Positions 16,975 through 25,755 of a stretch of 64,000 nucleotides of DNA are shown here, in pieces. The notes under the pieces were generated by a model. The model did not search any database. It saw nothing but the letters and a program-made list of their open reading frames with translations, and was not told the DNA's origin. The stretch comes from Fredinandcohnia onubensis. Lineage in GTDB: Bacteria; Bacillota; Bacilli; Bacillales; Bacillaceae_L. Positions within the stretch are counted from its first letter, which is position 1, and the number at the start of each line of letters is the position of its first letter. The position numbers and the translations under genes are program-made. The stretch lies in assembly GCF_002734215.1 (NCBI RefSeq), contig NZ_NSEB01000025.1, forward strand, positions 1-64,000. The letters run 5' to 3'.

Positions 16975-18130
16975 AAAACTTGTCATTGAAGGCATTCATT
17001 ATAAAGAGGATTGCGGTGTCCGTATTGAGATTAGAGATGGAATCATTGAATCAATTGAACCGGCCGAAGTAGAAAACGAGACATATCTTGCTCCGGGATT
17101 TGTTGACTTGCAGGTTAATGGATATATGGGGATTGATTTTAATTCACTTGCAACGAAGGAATCGGATATTGAACGCGTTTGCTATAGTTTGCTCGAGCAG
17201 GGTGTAACGTCCTTTTATCCAACTGTTATTACAAATTCGTATGAAAATTTAGTAAAACTAGTTTGTATGATTTCAAGTGCTATTTCTAAGAACGAGCTTG
17301 TTAAGAAAATGATACCGGGGATTCATTTAGAGGGTCCATTTTTATCTATGGAAGATGGCCCAAGGGGCGCACATCATCTTGACTATATTAGGCAGCCAGA
17401 TTGGGAGTTTTTTAAGAGATTGAATGAATCTGTGAATGGATTGATTAAAATTGTTACCCTATCACCGGAGTGGGATTATGCCGATGAATTTATAAAATCG
17501 GCTTCAAATTCTGGAGTACTTATTTCAATTGGGCATACAAATGCGACGTCTGACCAGATTCAAAAGGCAGTAAAAGCGGGCGCAAAGATGTCAACTCATT
17601 TGGGTAATGGCGCCCATGTCAAGCTGCCGCGACACCCGAACTATTTATGGGACCAGTTAGCGGAAGACACTTTAGCTGCAACTGTAATTGCCGACGGATT
17701 TCATTTGCCACCTTCAGTATTGAAGGTAATAGAGAAGGTCAAAAATGAGAAAATGCTCATCATCAGCGATAGTGTTGCACTAGCAGGTCTTCCTTCTGGT
17801 GATTACATAGCTTCTGTGGGTGGTGAGGTTACATTAACAGAGGAAGGGCGGCTTCATTTAAAAGGAGAACCACGATTATTGGCTGGCTCAGCCCAAAGTA
17901 TCCTCTGGGGTGTAAATCGGATTGTTCAAATGGGAATCACGGACTTACCGACAGCAATTGATAAAGCTTCGGTTTTACCTTCAACCATTATGAAGATGGA
18001 TCAGGCAAGAGGCCTTCAAGTAGGAGCTCCTGCAGATTTCTTCCTATATGAAAAGCATAATGAATGGATGGAAGTAATCGAAACGATAAAGGCTGGAGAC
18101 GTTTTATATAAGAAGACAACTGTAAAGTAG
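16964..18130 (+). CDS. nagA: N-acetylglucosamine-6-phosphate deacetylase
   Basis: Amidohydrolase that removes acetate from GlcNAc-6-P. Family blocks are HLEGPF (metal-binding glutamate), ISIGHTNATSDQ and MSTHLGNGAH (metal histidines) and the catalytic aspartate in IISDSVALAGLP. The N-terminal metal HxH pair is absent (DLQVNGYMGID), as in Escherichia coli NagA, suggesting a mononuclear centre. The frame opens at 16910 inside the previous gene; the ATG at 16964 with GGAG upstream gives a 388-residue protein of normal length. It would hand GlcN-6-P to the NagB-like enzyme just upstream. Confidence 0.9.
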   Translation: MANEKLVIEGIHYKEDCGVRIEIRDGIIESIEPAEVENETYLAPGFVDLQVNGYMGIDFNSLATKESDIERVCYSLLEQGVTSFYPTVITNSYENLVKLVCMISSAISKNELVKKMIPGIHLEGPFLSMEDGPRGAHHLDYIRQPDWEFFKRLNESVNGLIKIVTLSPEWDYADEFIKSASNSGVLISIGHTNATSDQIQKAVKAGAKMSTHLGNGAHVKLPRHPNYLWDQLAEDTLAATVIADGFHLPPSVLKVIEKVKNEKMLIISDSVALAGLPSGDYIASVGGEVTLTEEGRLHLKGEPRLLAGSAQSILWGVNRIVQMGITDLPTAIDKASVLPSTIMKMDQARGLQVGAPADFFLYEKHNEWMEVIETIKAGDVLYKKTTVK

Positions 18131-18141
18131 GGGTGAAAGGA

Positions 18142-18894
18142 ATGAAGTATGCACTTGAATACTATGAAAAAGTAAAAGCGTATATGGATCAGGTAATCGA
18201 GACAGAATCGGAGAATATCATGAACGCTGCCGAAGTGGTAGCTCATCACATTAAGGAAGATAAAATTGTATATGCTTACGGGCCAGGAGGACACTCCAAT
18301 TTAGCGTCTCAGGAATTATTCTTTCGTGCGGGTGGACTTATGCATGTGAGTGCCATTTTAGATGAAGGGACATTATTAAGTGGAGGGGCGCTACGTTCCA
18401 TGGCAATCGAGCGAACACCAGGCTATGGAAAGATTGTGTTACATGATTACGGTTTGCAAGCTGGTGATCTATTAATCATTATCAATGCCTACGGAATTAA
18501 TGCTGCAACAATCGATGCTGCTCTAGAGGCAAAACGATTAGGTGTAAAAACAATAGGTGTATCCTCAAAGCAGCATGCCTTAGATACGCCTGAGGGACAT
18601 CCAGCAAGACACCCCTCAAAACAAAATCTTCATGATGTCGTTGACCTTGCGATTGACTCAAAGGTAGATGTCGGAGACGCAGTCATTGATATTGAAAATC
18701 TGGAGCAAAAGGTAGGCGCGGTTTCGACCTTCGTGAACGCATTTATTTTAAATTCCATTGCAATGGAAGCCACTGCTAAGCTTGTAGAACAAGGCATTCA
18801 ACCGCCAATTTGGAAAAGTGGCAATGCGGCTGGTGGAGATGAATGGAATAATCAGTTTATTTCACGTTTTAAGCATAAAATTAGGAAACTATAA
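18142..18894 (+). CDS. SIS domain sugar-phosphate-binding protein, UPF0309-like
   Basis: About 250 residues with a SIS (sugar isomerase) fold. The N-terminal helix region (YYEKVKAYMDQVIETE) and YAYGPGGHSNLASQELFFRAGG resemble the UPF0309 group; VPEG-like loops follow. UPF0309 proteins are predicted phosphosugar isomerases without a firm assigned reaction. The frame opens with a GTG at 18133, but the ATG at 18142 sits 6 nt after AGGGGTG and is preferred. It is the last gene of the operon, directly followed by a U element. Confidence 0.8.
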   Translation: MKYALEYYEKVKAYMDQVIETESENIMNAAEVVAHHIKEDKIVYAYGPGGHSNLASQELFFRAGGLMHVSAILDEGTLLSGGALRSMAIERTPGYGKIVLHDYGLQAGDLLIIINAYGINAATIDAALEAKRLGVKTIGVSSKQHALDTPEGHPARHPSKQNLHDVVDLAIDSKVDVGDAVIDIENLEQKVGAVSTFVNAFILNSIAMEATAKLVEQGIQPPIWKSGNAAGGDEWNNQFISRFKHKIRKL

Positions 18895-19084
18895 CTTTAT
18901 TCAGCAGATGTCCCTATTTCTAAAAGTGGGGGATGAATGTAAAAAGAGTAAACAATTCAGTCGGGGTTCAAACTCGGACTGAATAAAGTTAAGCCTCCGG
19001 CGGATGCCACGATTTTTTCAGCGGAAATTTTTCGAGCAAGCTCGAAAAAAAATCGGGCGCAAACACGCCAAGGCGCATTTGATT
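18892..19084. repeat. U element, copy B
   Basis: Same 13-bp inverted repeats as copy A (18892-18904 and 18979-18991) and the same tail from GCCTCCGGCGGATGCCACG to GCGCATTTGATT. The middle part with the two CCAC/GTGG hairpins is absent and replaced by a perfect TTTTTCGAGC / GCTCGAAAAA hairpin. The element overlaps the SIS gene stop and ends next to the ROK gene's -10 box. Confidence 0.8.
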
Positions 19085-19092
19085 GCATCACT

Positions 19093-19101
19093 TGGTATAA
19101 T
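19093..19101 (+). promoter_or_regulatory. Extended -10 promoter of the ROK gene
   Basis: TGGTATAAT is a perfect -10 with an extended TGn motif. Transcription would start near 19108, which rules out the ATG there as translation start. No good -35 is present; its place is taken by the end of U element copy B. Confidence 0.55.
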
Positions 19102-19140
19102 AGCGGTATGTTATTGGACGAAAGAGATGAGGATTGTGAA

Positions 19141-20262
19141 ATGAGAACAAGAGGCCCAGGGGTTCTGCGTGAACAAAATCAGAAAAAGGTTTTATCTCTT
19201 TTACGGAAGTATCGGCAGACCTCAAGAAAAGACTTGGCGAAAGCCATGGGAGTTAGCAAAAATACGATTTCCTTAATTGTCGATCAATACGTAAAGGATG
19301 GAATCATCAAAGAAGTAGGAGTCAAAGATTTAAAACGGGCTGGCCGGCCAAAGATTGTCATTGAATTAAATCAGAATGCCTTTAAGGCGATTGGCATCGC
19401 CATTCACCACAATGGTATAAAGTATACAGTTACAGACTTTTACTTAGATCCCTTAGCAAGCGGCTTTTTAGAGGTAGAAGGAAAAGATAAGGAAAAAGTG
19501 ATTCGGCAAGTTCAAAAAATAGTGGAAACCCTGGTGCTTGAACATCCGGAAGTAGTAGGTGTCGGAATTGGGATCCCAGGAATTGTGAATGCGGATGAGG
19601 GGATCGTATATCATTCTACAAATCTTGGATGGAAAAATTTCAAGATTTATGAAGAGTTAAAAGACAAGATCGCAGTTCCGATTATCTTACAAAATAATGT
19701 AAACATGGCTTCTTTATGTTCAGCTGGAATGGGAGATGAGTCGGGTTCAAAAAGCTCCTTTTATATCCGAATTGGAGATGGAATCGGAGGTGCCTTTACG
19801 TCTGAAGGCCATATATGGAATGGGGACAGTTGGACATTGGGGGAAATCGGTCATATTTCTGTTGATGCAAATGGACCATTATGCGGGTGTGGCCAACGTG
19901 GATGTTTAGAGAAACTGATAAGCAGGAAAGCATTTCAAGAGTGGATGGGGCACATGGAAGCGATCAATATGTCGGGTTCTGTTGAGGTAAAGGAAAAACA
20001 GATTGAGGCTCAACTTAAGAAATACGGAATATATTTAGGGACTTCACTCATTAATATTATTCATTTACTGAACCCAGGTAGGATTATCATCGATAGTCCA
20101 TACAATCAAAATGAAGCATTCCAACATTCGCTCATGACGTATCTCGAACAAAACGCACTCAAAATCCCATTCTCCAAAACACATATACATTTCAACGAAG
20201 AGCCATTTTCCCAGTCCTTGGGAGCTGCAACCGCAGTCGTCTTGGATTTTGAAAGAGAATAA
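19141..20262 (+). CDS. ROK family transcriptional regulator (NagC/XylR type)
   Basis: 373 residues from the ATG at 19141 (GATGAGGA upstream); the frame opens at 19108, which lies at the likely transcription start. A winged helix (residues about 10-65, SRKDLAKAMGVSKNTISLI) precedes a ROK sugar-kinase-like domain. The ROK zinc motif CGCGQRGCLE is intact, and GEIGHISVD marks the sugar site. It likely senses an amino sugar or its phosphate and represses the upstream operon, but its operator was not identified. Confidence 0.9.
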   Translation: MRTRGPGVLREQNQKKVLSLLRKYRQTSRKDLAKAMGVSKNTISLIVDQYVKDGIIKEVGVKDLKRAGRPKIVIELNQNAFKAIGIAIHHNGIKYTVTDFYLDPLASGFLEVEGKDKEKVIRQVQKIVETLVLEHPEVVGVGIGIPGIVNADEGIVYHSTNLGWKNFKIYEELKDKIAVPIILQNNVNMASLCSAGMGDESGSKSSFYIRIGDGIGGAFTSEGHIWNGDSWTLGEIGHISVDANGPLCGCGQRGCLEKLISRKAFQEWMGHMEAINMSGSVEVKEKQIEAQLKKYGIYLGTSLINIIHLLNPGRIIIDSPYNQNEAFQHSLMTYLEQNALKIPFSKTHIHFNEEPFSQSLGAATAVVLDFERE

Positions 20263-20266
20263 AACA

Positions 20267-20288
20267 GGCAGGGGAGATATCCCCTGCC
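20267..20288. terminator. Bidirectional hairpin between ROK gene and punA
   Basis: GGCAGGGGA and TCCCCTGCC form a perfect 9-bp stem with a four-base loop. It lies between convergent genes. T tracts are short, so termination strength is uncertain. Confidence 0.6.
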
Positions 20289-20328
20289 TATTTACGTACA
20301 CTCGAGACAAGGACCTTCCCCCGTCTCT

Positions 20329-21150
20329 TTATTCTACTCTCTCTAAAACCCCTTTTACTAGCTCGATGAATTTTGTTTTGACTCTACCTGCTACCTCGAT
20401 TACTTCATCGTGGCTTAGGGGTTGGTCTAAGATTCCGCAGGCCATGTTAGTTAAACATGAAATACCAAGAACCTTCATGCTTGAGTGTACAGCGACAATT
20501 GCTTCTGGGACGGTTGACATTCCAACAGCATCGGCTCCAAGGGTACGGATCATCCGTATCTCAGCTGGCGTTTCGTAAGCAGGACCACTCCACCAGGCAT
20601 ACACACCTTGTTGTAGTGTAATCTTTTTTTCATCAGCAACCGCAATCGCAATTCCTCGCAACCCTTTGTTGTAAACCTCGGACACATCAGGGAAACGGGT
20701 TCCTAATTCAGGATTGTTCGGACCAATCAATGGATTTGTCCCAACTAAATTGATGTGGTCCGTAATTAACATCAGATCCCCAGGGCTAAAGCTCGTATTC
20801 ACAGCTCCACAAGCGTTTGTGATTAGTAGATTTTCAATGCCTAGTGCTTTCATAACACGTACGGGAAAAGTCACTTCATCTAGCGTGAAGCCCTCATAAT
20901 AGTGGAACCGACCCTTCATTGCCGCAACAGTTTTTCCCATCAATTGTCCAATCACAAGCTCATTCGCATGGCCAACTGCTTCCGACTTCGCAAAATGGGG
21001 AATCTCGTTGTAAGGGATGACGATCGCATTTTCAATTTCATCCGCAAGCGTGCCAAGCCCCGAACCAAGAATCATCCCAATAGTCGGCCGATGGTCTGTT
21101 TTACTCAATATGTAATTCATTGCCTCCATAATATCTGCAGTTTTATGCAT
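20329..21150 (-). CDS. punA: Purine-nucleoside phosphorylase
   Basis: Trimeric-type PNP that splits guanosine/inosine with phosphate into base and ribose-1-phosphate. Blocks include IGMILGSGLGTLADEI (phosphate loop), GRFHYYEG, TNACGAVN, and VGMSTVPEAIVA with the purine-site residues further on. The frame opens at 21177, but AGGAGG 9 nt before the ATG at 21150 gives 273 residues, the normal length. It is divergent from the ribokinase and nucleoside hydrolase genes, forming a nucleoside salvage neighbourhood. Confidence 0.92.
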   Translation of the reverse strand: MHKTADIMEAMNYILSKTDHRPTIGMILGSGLGTLADEIENAIVIPYNEIPHFAKSEAVGHANELVIGQLMGKTVAAMKGRFHYYEGFTLDEVTFPVRVMKALGIENLLITNACGAVNTSFSPGDLMLITDHINLVGTNPLIGPNNPELGTRFPDVSEVYNKGLRGIAIAVADEKKITLQQGVYAWWSGPAYETPAEIRMIRTLGADAVGMSTVPEAIVAVHSSMKVLGISCLTNMACGILDQPLSHDEVIEVAGRVKTKFIELVKGVLERVE

Positions 21151-21248
21151 ATGTATATTCCTCCTAATTCGTTTCACTGCATTAGCTTTTGCTACTGCTC
21201 ATTTGTTTGTCTATAATATTCTATATGAAAATCGTGTTTTTTCAAATT

Positions 21249-21276
21249 TGGGACGCGGGACCTGTCCCTCTGTCCC
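21249..21276. repeat. R29 palindromic repeat, copy 4
   Basis: Single palindrome TGGGACGCGGGAC with its complement, between divergent punA and the ribokinase gene, ending 16 nt before the ribokinase start. Confidence 0.85.
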
Positions 21277-21291
21277 ATAGGGGGTTGTTGG

Positions 21292-22224
21292 ATGAGTGCG
21301 GATGTTGTTGTGGTGGGTAGTTTGAATGTGGATATGGTGGTGAATGTGAAGGAGCGCCCTGAATGGGGTGAAACGGTGCTCGGTCATGGCTTTTTTACTG
21401 GCAACGGTGGGAAAGGTGGCAACCAAGCGTATGCTGCCGCAAAGCTTGGGGCGAAGGTTGCGATGCTTGGCTGTGTCGGGGATGATCTTTTCGGTGAGCA
21501 GCTTTTAAACGGATTGAATGAAGTCGGTGCGGACACTTCGTTTATTGAAAAAGTCAGCGGCGTTTCATCCGGCGTTGCGGTGATTAGTGTAAATGCCGAA
21601 GGGGATAATAGTATCGTTGTTTCGCCGGGTGCCAATGACCATGTGACACCGGAATATGTGAAGAAACACGAAGCGGCTATTCGTGAGGCAAAGCTTGTGA
21701 TGATACAGCTGGAGATTCCTTTGGAAACAGTAATTGAAGTTGCGAATATCGCGCATGCACATAATGTCCCAGTTATGCTCGATCCTGCGCCTGCACGAAA
21801 GCTGCCAGACGAACTATTAAAAAAAGTGACCTACCTTGTACCGAATGAGAGCGAGTTAGGGGTTGTGGCCGAAACGAAAATTACGGATGTGGAATCCGCT
21901 AAAAAAGCTAGCAGTTGGCTTTTGAATAAAGGTGTGGGGATTGTTTTTGCTAAGCTTGGTGGAAAAGGTGTTGTTGTGTCGAGGGAAGAAAATGTGTTTG
22001 CTATTGAGCCGCACGCTGTGATGGCGGTTGATACAACAGCAGCGGGTGATGCATTTGCAGGTGCACTTGCCACAGCGCTCGCAAGCGGAAAAAACCTGCT
22101 AGAGGCAACTGAATTTGCAAATGCTGTTGGTGCCCTAACCGTCACCAAAAAAGGCGCCCAAGCCTCAATGCCAACACTTGAAGAAACAAAAAAATTACAA
22201 GGGACAGGTGACACTGACCAATAG
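21292..22224 (+). CDS. rbsK: Ribokinase
   Basis: PfkB-family kinase that phosphorylates ribose to ribose-5-phosphate. Family signatures are VVGSLNVDMVV at the start, GNGGKGGNQAYAAAKLG near residues 41-57, and the catalytic DTTAAGDAFAGAL (anion hole and base D) near residue 245. A weak GGGGGTTG serves as ribosome binding site. The last ten residues (LQGTGDTDQ) are encoded by a degraded R29 copy, so the C-terminus has been extended or replaced by the repeat. It probably uses ribose released by the nucleoside hydrolase downstream. Confidence 0.92.
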   Translation: MSADVVVVGSLNVDMVVNVKERPEWGETVLGHGFFTGNGGKGGNQAYAAAKLGAKVAMLGCVGDDLFGEQLLNGLNEVGADTSFIEKVSGVSSGVAVISVNAEGDNSIVVSPGANDHVTPEYVKKHEAAIREAKLVMIQLEIPLETVIEVANIAHAHNVPVMLDPAPARKLPDELLKKVTYLVPNESELGVVAETKITDVESAKKASSWLLNKGVGIVFAKLGGKGVVVSREENVFAIEPHAVMAVDTTAAGDAFAGALATALASGKNLLEATEFANAVGALTVTKKGAQASMPTLEETKKLQGTGDTDQ

Positions 22225-22294
22225 TGGGTCGCAGGGACAGGTCCCTCGTCCCAGGAAAAAAATGGTGGGACCCGGGACCTGTCCCTCTGTCCCA
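22225..22294. repeat. R29 paired repeat, copy 5
   Basis: The clearest composite: palindrome (22225-22253), GGAAAAAAATGG spacer, palindrome (22266-22294). It begins on the base after the rbsK stop and ends 12 nt before the nucleoside hydrolase ATG, leaving just room for AAGGAGG. Confidence 0.9.
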
Positions 22295-22306
22295 AGGAGG
22301 TAAACG

Positions 22307-23233
22307 ATGAAGAAGGTTATTTTTGATGTGGATACAGGAATTGATGATGCGATGGCGATTGCGTATGCGGTGAACTCGCCTGAGCTTGATATTATGGGGT
22401 TAACGACATGCTACGGAAATGTTGCTGTTGATGAGGCGACCCGAAACACGTTGGCTGTTTTAGAGAAGCTTGGAAAAAGGATCCCGGTATTTGCTGGTGC
22501 GGACAAGCCCCTAAATCGTGAGCCGCGTGAGGGCTATGCGAAACATGTGCACGGGGAAGATGGATTAGGTAATGTATTGGATTTTGAACCTCAAACATCA
22601 GCGGAATCAGAGCATGCGGTCGATTTTATTATCGAACAGGTAAAAAAGCTTCCTCATGAGGTAACGATAATTGCCGTGGGGCCGTTGACAAACCTAGCCC
22701 TAGCGGTTAAAAAAGCTCCGGAGATAGTCGAGTTTGTAAAGAACGTGGTGATTATGGGAGGAGCTGTCTTTGTGCCAGGGAACGTGACACCACACGCGGA
22801 AGCGAATATTATTACTGATCCCGAGGCTGCGGAAGTCGTGTTCTCATCTGGATTACCGATTACCTTAGTCGGCTTAGATGTAACCATGCAGACCCTGTTG
22901 CCAAGAGAAAATGTGGATGCTTGGCGGAAATCTGAATCCGAAGTCGGGGAGTTTTTTGCGAATATGGTCGGCTTTTATCATGATTTTTATGAATCCGCTA
23001 ATCCCGGAATTGGCGGATGCGGCCTCCATGATCCATTGGCTGTTGGTGTGGCAATTGATCAGAGTTTAGTGAAAACAAAATACATAGGAGTTGGCGTCAT
23101 TACTGAAGGGGAAGAAGACGGAAGAACGGTGCCGGTTTCAGAAGAAGGAGAGCCTAAAATCAATGTCTGCACAGAGGTTGACGCATCTAGGTTCTTAGAA
23201 CACTTTCTAAAAGGAATGCCAGCTGGTCAATAA
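22307..23233 (+). CDS. Nucleoside hydrolase (inosine-uridine preferring type)
   Basis: 308-residue N-ribohydrolase that splits nucleosides into base and ribose. The calcium-binding signature DVDTGIDDAMAI is at residues 6-17. Further family sites are VIIMGGAVFVPGNVTPHAEANI and the active-site histidine in CGLHDPLAV near residue 240. AAGGAGG precedes the ATG. With RbsK it forms a nucleoside-to-ribose-5-phosphate route. Base specificity cannot be read from sequence. Confidence 0.92.
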   Translation: MKKVIFDVDTGIDDAMAIAYAVNSPELDIMGLTTCYGNVAVDEATRNTLAVLEKLGKRIPVFAGADKPLNREPREGYAKHVHGEDGLGNVLDFEPQTSAESEHAVDFIIEQVKKLPHEVTIIAVGPLTNLALAVKKAPEIVEFVKNVVIMGGAVFVPGNVTPHAEANIITDPEAAEVVFSSGLPITLVGLDVTMQTLLPRENVDAWRKSESEVGEFFANMVGFYHDFYESANPGIGGCGLHDPLAVGVAIDQSLVKTKYIGVGVITEGEEDGRTVPVSEEGEPKINVCTEVDASRFLEHFLKGMPAGQ

Positions 23234-23243
23234 AAAAATTTCA

Positions 23244-23280
23244 AGCTCATGCTATTAAAACTAGTAGCATGGGCTTTGTT
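23244..23280 (+). terminator. Intrinsic terminator after the nucleoside hydrolase
   Basis: AGCTCATGCT pairs with AGCATGGGCT (one G-T pair), followed by TTTGTTGTTG. Confidence 0.75.
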
Positions 23281-23302
23281 GTTGTAATATTGTAATAATA
23301 AA

Positions 23303-23373
23303 CGGGACATAGGGACTCACTTTCTTGTCCCAGGAAAAAAATGGTGGGACGAGGGACCTGTCCCTCTGACCCA
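23303..23373. repeat. R29 paired repeat, copy 6
   Basis: Left palindrome partly degraded (contains ACTCACTTTC), same GGAAAAAAATGG spacer, intact right palindrome. A third decayed half (ACCCTGGTCCCA) follows to 23398. Confidence 0.85.
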
Positions 23374-23420
23374 GGGAAGCAAAAGACCCTGGTCCCACGT
23401 ATAAAGGTGGCATGGATTTG

Positions 23421-24569
23421 ATGGAACAGCAGGTTGTGGCGTATTTGAAGGAGAAAGAGTCTGAGATGGTGGAGGTTCTGAAGGGGTTAGTCGAGATAGA
23501 ATCTCCATCTCATGATAAAGAAGCGGTGGACCAAGTTGGTGAGCAGGTTCAGCAGCTTTATAAAAAGTATGTGGGAGGCTCAATCCAGACGTTTGATAAT
23601 GAGCATTTTGGGGATCATTTCCGCTGTGAATTCGGTGAGGGAAATGAGCAAATTCTGATTTTAGCTCATATGGATACGGTTTGGCCAAAGGGCACACTTG
23701 AGGAACTCCCATTCCGGATTGACGGAGACAAGCTTTATGGGCCAGGCTCATTTGATATGAAGGGCGGTATTGTGCAAGGATTGTTTGCAGTAAATGCTCT
23801 TAAAACACTGAATGTTCCTTTGGAAACAAAGGTTGTCATGTTGTTTACGTCGGATGAGGAAATCGGTAGTGAGTCCTCACGGGACTTAATCGAAGCCGAA
23901 GCGAAAAAGAGTAAATATGTGCTTGTTCTAGAATCCGCGGCGGCTTCAACCAAGGGGAAACTCAAAACATCTCGTAAGGGCGTCGGGATGTTTACAATTA
24001 AAGTACAGGGACGCGCAGCACACTCTGGCATAGAGCCTGAAAAAGGAATAAGCGCAATCGAGGAGCTTGCACGCCAAACCATTTATTTACATGGCTTAAC
24101 GGACTTCGAAAAAGGAACAACACTCAATATCGGGCTTGTAAAAGGTGGAAGTGCTTCAAACGTAGTTGCTGCAGAAGCTGAGGCAGAATTGGATTTACGT
24201 GTGAAAAATAACGTAGAATTTGAACGCGTCATTCCATTAATTCAAGGTATAAAGCCAACCAAAGAAGGTTTAACGGTCGAGGTAACGGGTGGAATCAACC
24301 GTCCAGTTATGGAAAAAACGCCGGAAATTAGTAAAATGTTCGAAACAGCAAAAGATATAGCGAAGGAATACCTTGGCTTCGAACTAGAAGATCAAGCAAG
24401 TGGTGGCGGTAGTGACGGCAGTTTTGCATCACAATTTGCCCCAACTTTAGATGGTTTAGGGCCAGTAGGTGATGGTGCACATGCATCTAACGAGCACCTC
24501 CTTATCTCGCAAATGCCAGTAAGGAGTGCACTCGTCGCCCTACTCATCGCAAAACTAGCAAACGAATAA
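23421..24569 (+). CDS. M20 family metallopeptidase, carboxypeptidase G2-like
   Basis: About 382 residues. Zinc ligands and catalytic residues of M20 enzymes are visible: LAHMDTVWP (H and D), GPGSFDMKGG (bridging D), TSDEEIGSESS (catalytic and metal glutamates) and a C-terminal GDGAHASNEH. The dimerisation domain lies between (GRAAHSGIEPEKG). It would cleave a C-terminal glutamate or similar amino acid from small substrates; folate- or peptide-type substrates are possible. ATG at 23412 or 23421; the second fits AAGGTGG spacing better. Confidence 0.87.
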   Translation: MEQQVVAYLKEKESEMVEVLKGLVEIESPSHDKEAVDQVGEQVQQLYKKYVGGSIQTFDNEHFGDHFRCEFGEGNEQILILAHMDTVWPKGTLEELPFRIDGDKLYGPGSFDMKGGIVQGLFAVNALKTLNVPLETKVVMLFTSDEEIGSESSRDLIEAEAKKSKYVLVLESAAASTKGKLKTSRKGVGMFTIKVQGRAAHSGIEPEKGISAIEELARQTIYLHGLTDFEKGTTLNIGLVKGGSASNVVAAEAEAELDLRVKNNVEFERVIPLIQGIKPTKEGLTVEVTGGINRPVMEKTPEISKMFETAKDIAKEYLGFELEDQASGGGSDGSFASQFAPTLDGLGPVGDGAHASNEHLLISQMPVRSALVALLIAKLANE

Positions 24570-24579
24570 GCGGGACACG

Positions 24580-24649
24580 TGGGACACAGGGACAGGTCCC
24601 TTGTCCCAGGAAAAAAATGGTGGGACGAGGGACCAGTCCCTCCGTCCCA
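24580..24649. repeat. R29 paired repeat, copy 7
   Basis: Palindrome, GGAAAAAAATGG spacer, palindrome (right one with CCAG in the centre). A further half copy lies at 24571-24580. It ends 11 nt before the purU start. Confidence 0.9.
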
Positions 24650-24660
24650 AATGTGAGGTT

Positions 24661-25551
24661 ATGGATATGTTTTTTAATAGGGAAGAGTTTCAGAGTAAGA
24701 ATGAGAATCGTGGAAGGTTGTTGGTGAGTTGTCCTGACCAGCCTGGAATTGTGATGGCTATTTCTCAATTTTTATATTCGTTTGATGCGAATATTATTGA
24801 ATCGAGTCAGTATTCGACTCACCATGAAGAGGGTACGTTTTACCTTCGAATCGAGTTTGACTGCCCATCTTTAACAGAGAAAAAGCCTGAGATGGAGTCT
24901 GCATTTTTAGAGATTGCTGAAAAATTTTCAATGGAGTGGAAGTTGATCGTTCAAAATGTGAAAAGAACGGCTATCTTTGTATCAAAGCAGCTTCACTGTT
25001 TGCATGAACTTTTATGGGAATGGCAAAGCGGAGACTTGATGACGGACATTTCGCTCGTTGTGAGCAATCATGAGGACGCAAGACCTGTTGTTGAAAATCT
25101 TGGTATTCCATTCGTGTACATACCGGCAAACAAGGATATCCGCAAACAGGTGGAAGAGCAACAGCTGCAGATTTTAAAAGAGTATGAAATTGATTTGATC
25201 GTGTTAGCTCGTTACATGCAGGTGTTAACACCTGACTTTGTGGCGGAGTATCCGAACCAAATCATTAATATCCATCACTCGTTCTTGCCAGCGTTTGTTG
25301 GGGCTAGACCGTATGAGCGCGCCTATACACGCGGGGTAAAATTAATCGGTGCAACCTCTCATTATGTAACCAATGATTTAGACGAGGGTCCGATTATTGA
25401 ACAGGATATTGCCCGTGTTGACCACCGAGACGATGTTGCAAGACTGAAAAAAATTGGACAAAGTGTGGAACGAAGCGTGCTCGCACGTGGGGTGAAATGG
25501 CATCTGGAAGACCGAATCATTGTGGATAATAATAAGACGATCGTATTTTAA
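24661..25551 (+). CDS. purU: Formyltetrahydrofolate deformylase
   Basis: 296-residue PurU that hydrolyses 10-formyl-THF to formate and THF, balancing one-carbon pools for purine synthesis. The N-terminal ACT domain (RLLVSCPDQPGIVMAIS) precedes a formyltransferase-like hydrolase domain with the catalytic N, H and D: IINIHHSFLPAFVGARPY and LIGATSHYVTNDLDEGPIIE. An open frame reaches back to 24601 inside an R29 repeat, but GTGAGGTT before the ATG at 24661 and normal length set the start. Its terminator follows. Confidence 0.93.
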   Translation: MDMFFNREEFQSKNENRGRLLVSCPDQPGIVMAISQFLYSFDANIIESSQYSTHHEEGTFYLRIEFDCPSLTEKKPEMESAFLEIAEKFSMEWKLIVQNVKRTAIFVSKQLHCLHELLWEWQSGDLMTDISLVVSNHEDARPVVENLGIPFVYIPANKDIRKQVEEQQLQILKEYEIDLIVLARYMQVLTPDFVAEYPNQIINIHHSFLPAFVGARPYERAYTRGVKLIGATSHYVTNDLDEGPIIEQDIARVDHRDDVARLKKIGQSVERSVLARGVKWHLEDRIIVDNNKTIVF

Positions 25552-25573
25552 TTGATATAAATGTGTATTTGTT

Positions 25574-25606
25574 GAGAAGTGTTCGAACAGATCACTTCTC
25601 TTTTTT
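25574..25606 (+). terminator. Intrinsic terminator of purU
   Basis: GAGAAGTG and CACTTCTC form an 8-bp stem with an 11-base loop, then six T. Confidence 0.85.
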
Positions 25607-25755
25607 GATAACTTTGCAAAAACTATAGCAGAAACTGAATCAAAATTATCTTTAATAGATTCGAGCAAACCAAAAATAATACTAGTAAACAACACAATAT
25701 TTTAATAAAATAATAAATACATTAAAATGCTTGTGCATAAGAAGGGGGCAAATAT

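Noticed and set aside
19108-19140. ROK regulator starting at the ATG at 19108
   Set aside because: The extended -10 at 19093-19101 places the transcript start at about this base, leaving no ribosome binding site; 19141 is preferred.
24601-24660. N-terminal extension of PurU through the R29 repeat
   Set aside because: The extension starts at a TTG within the repeat; a normal ribosome binding site and family length support the ATG at 24661.
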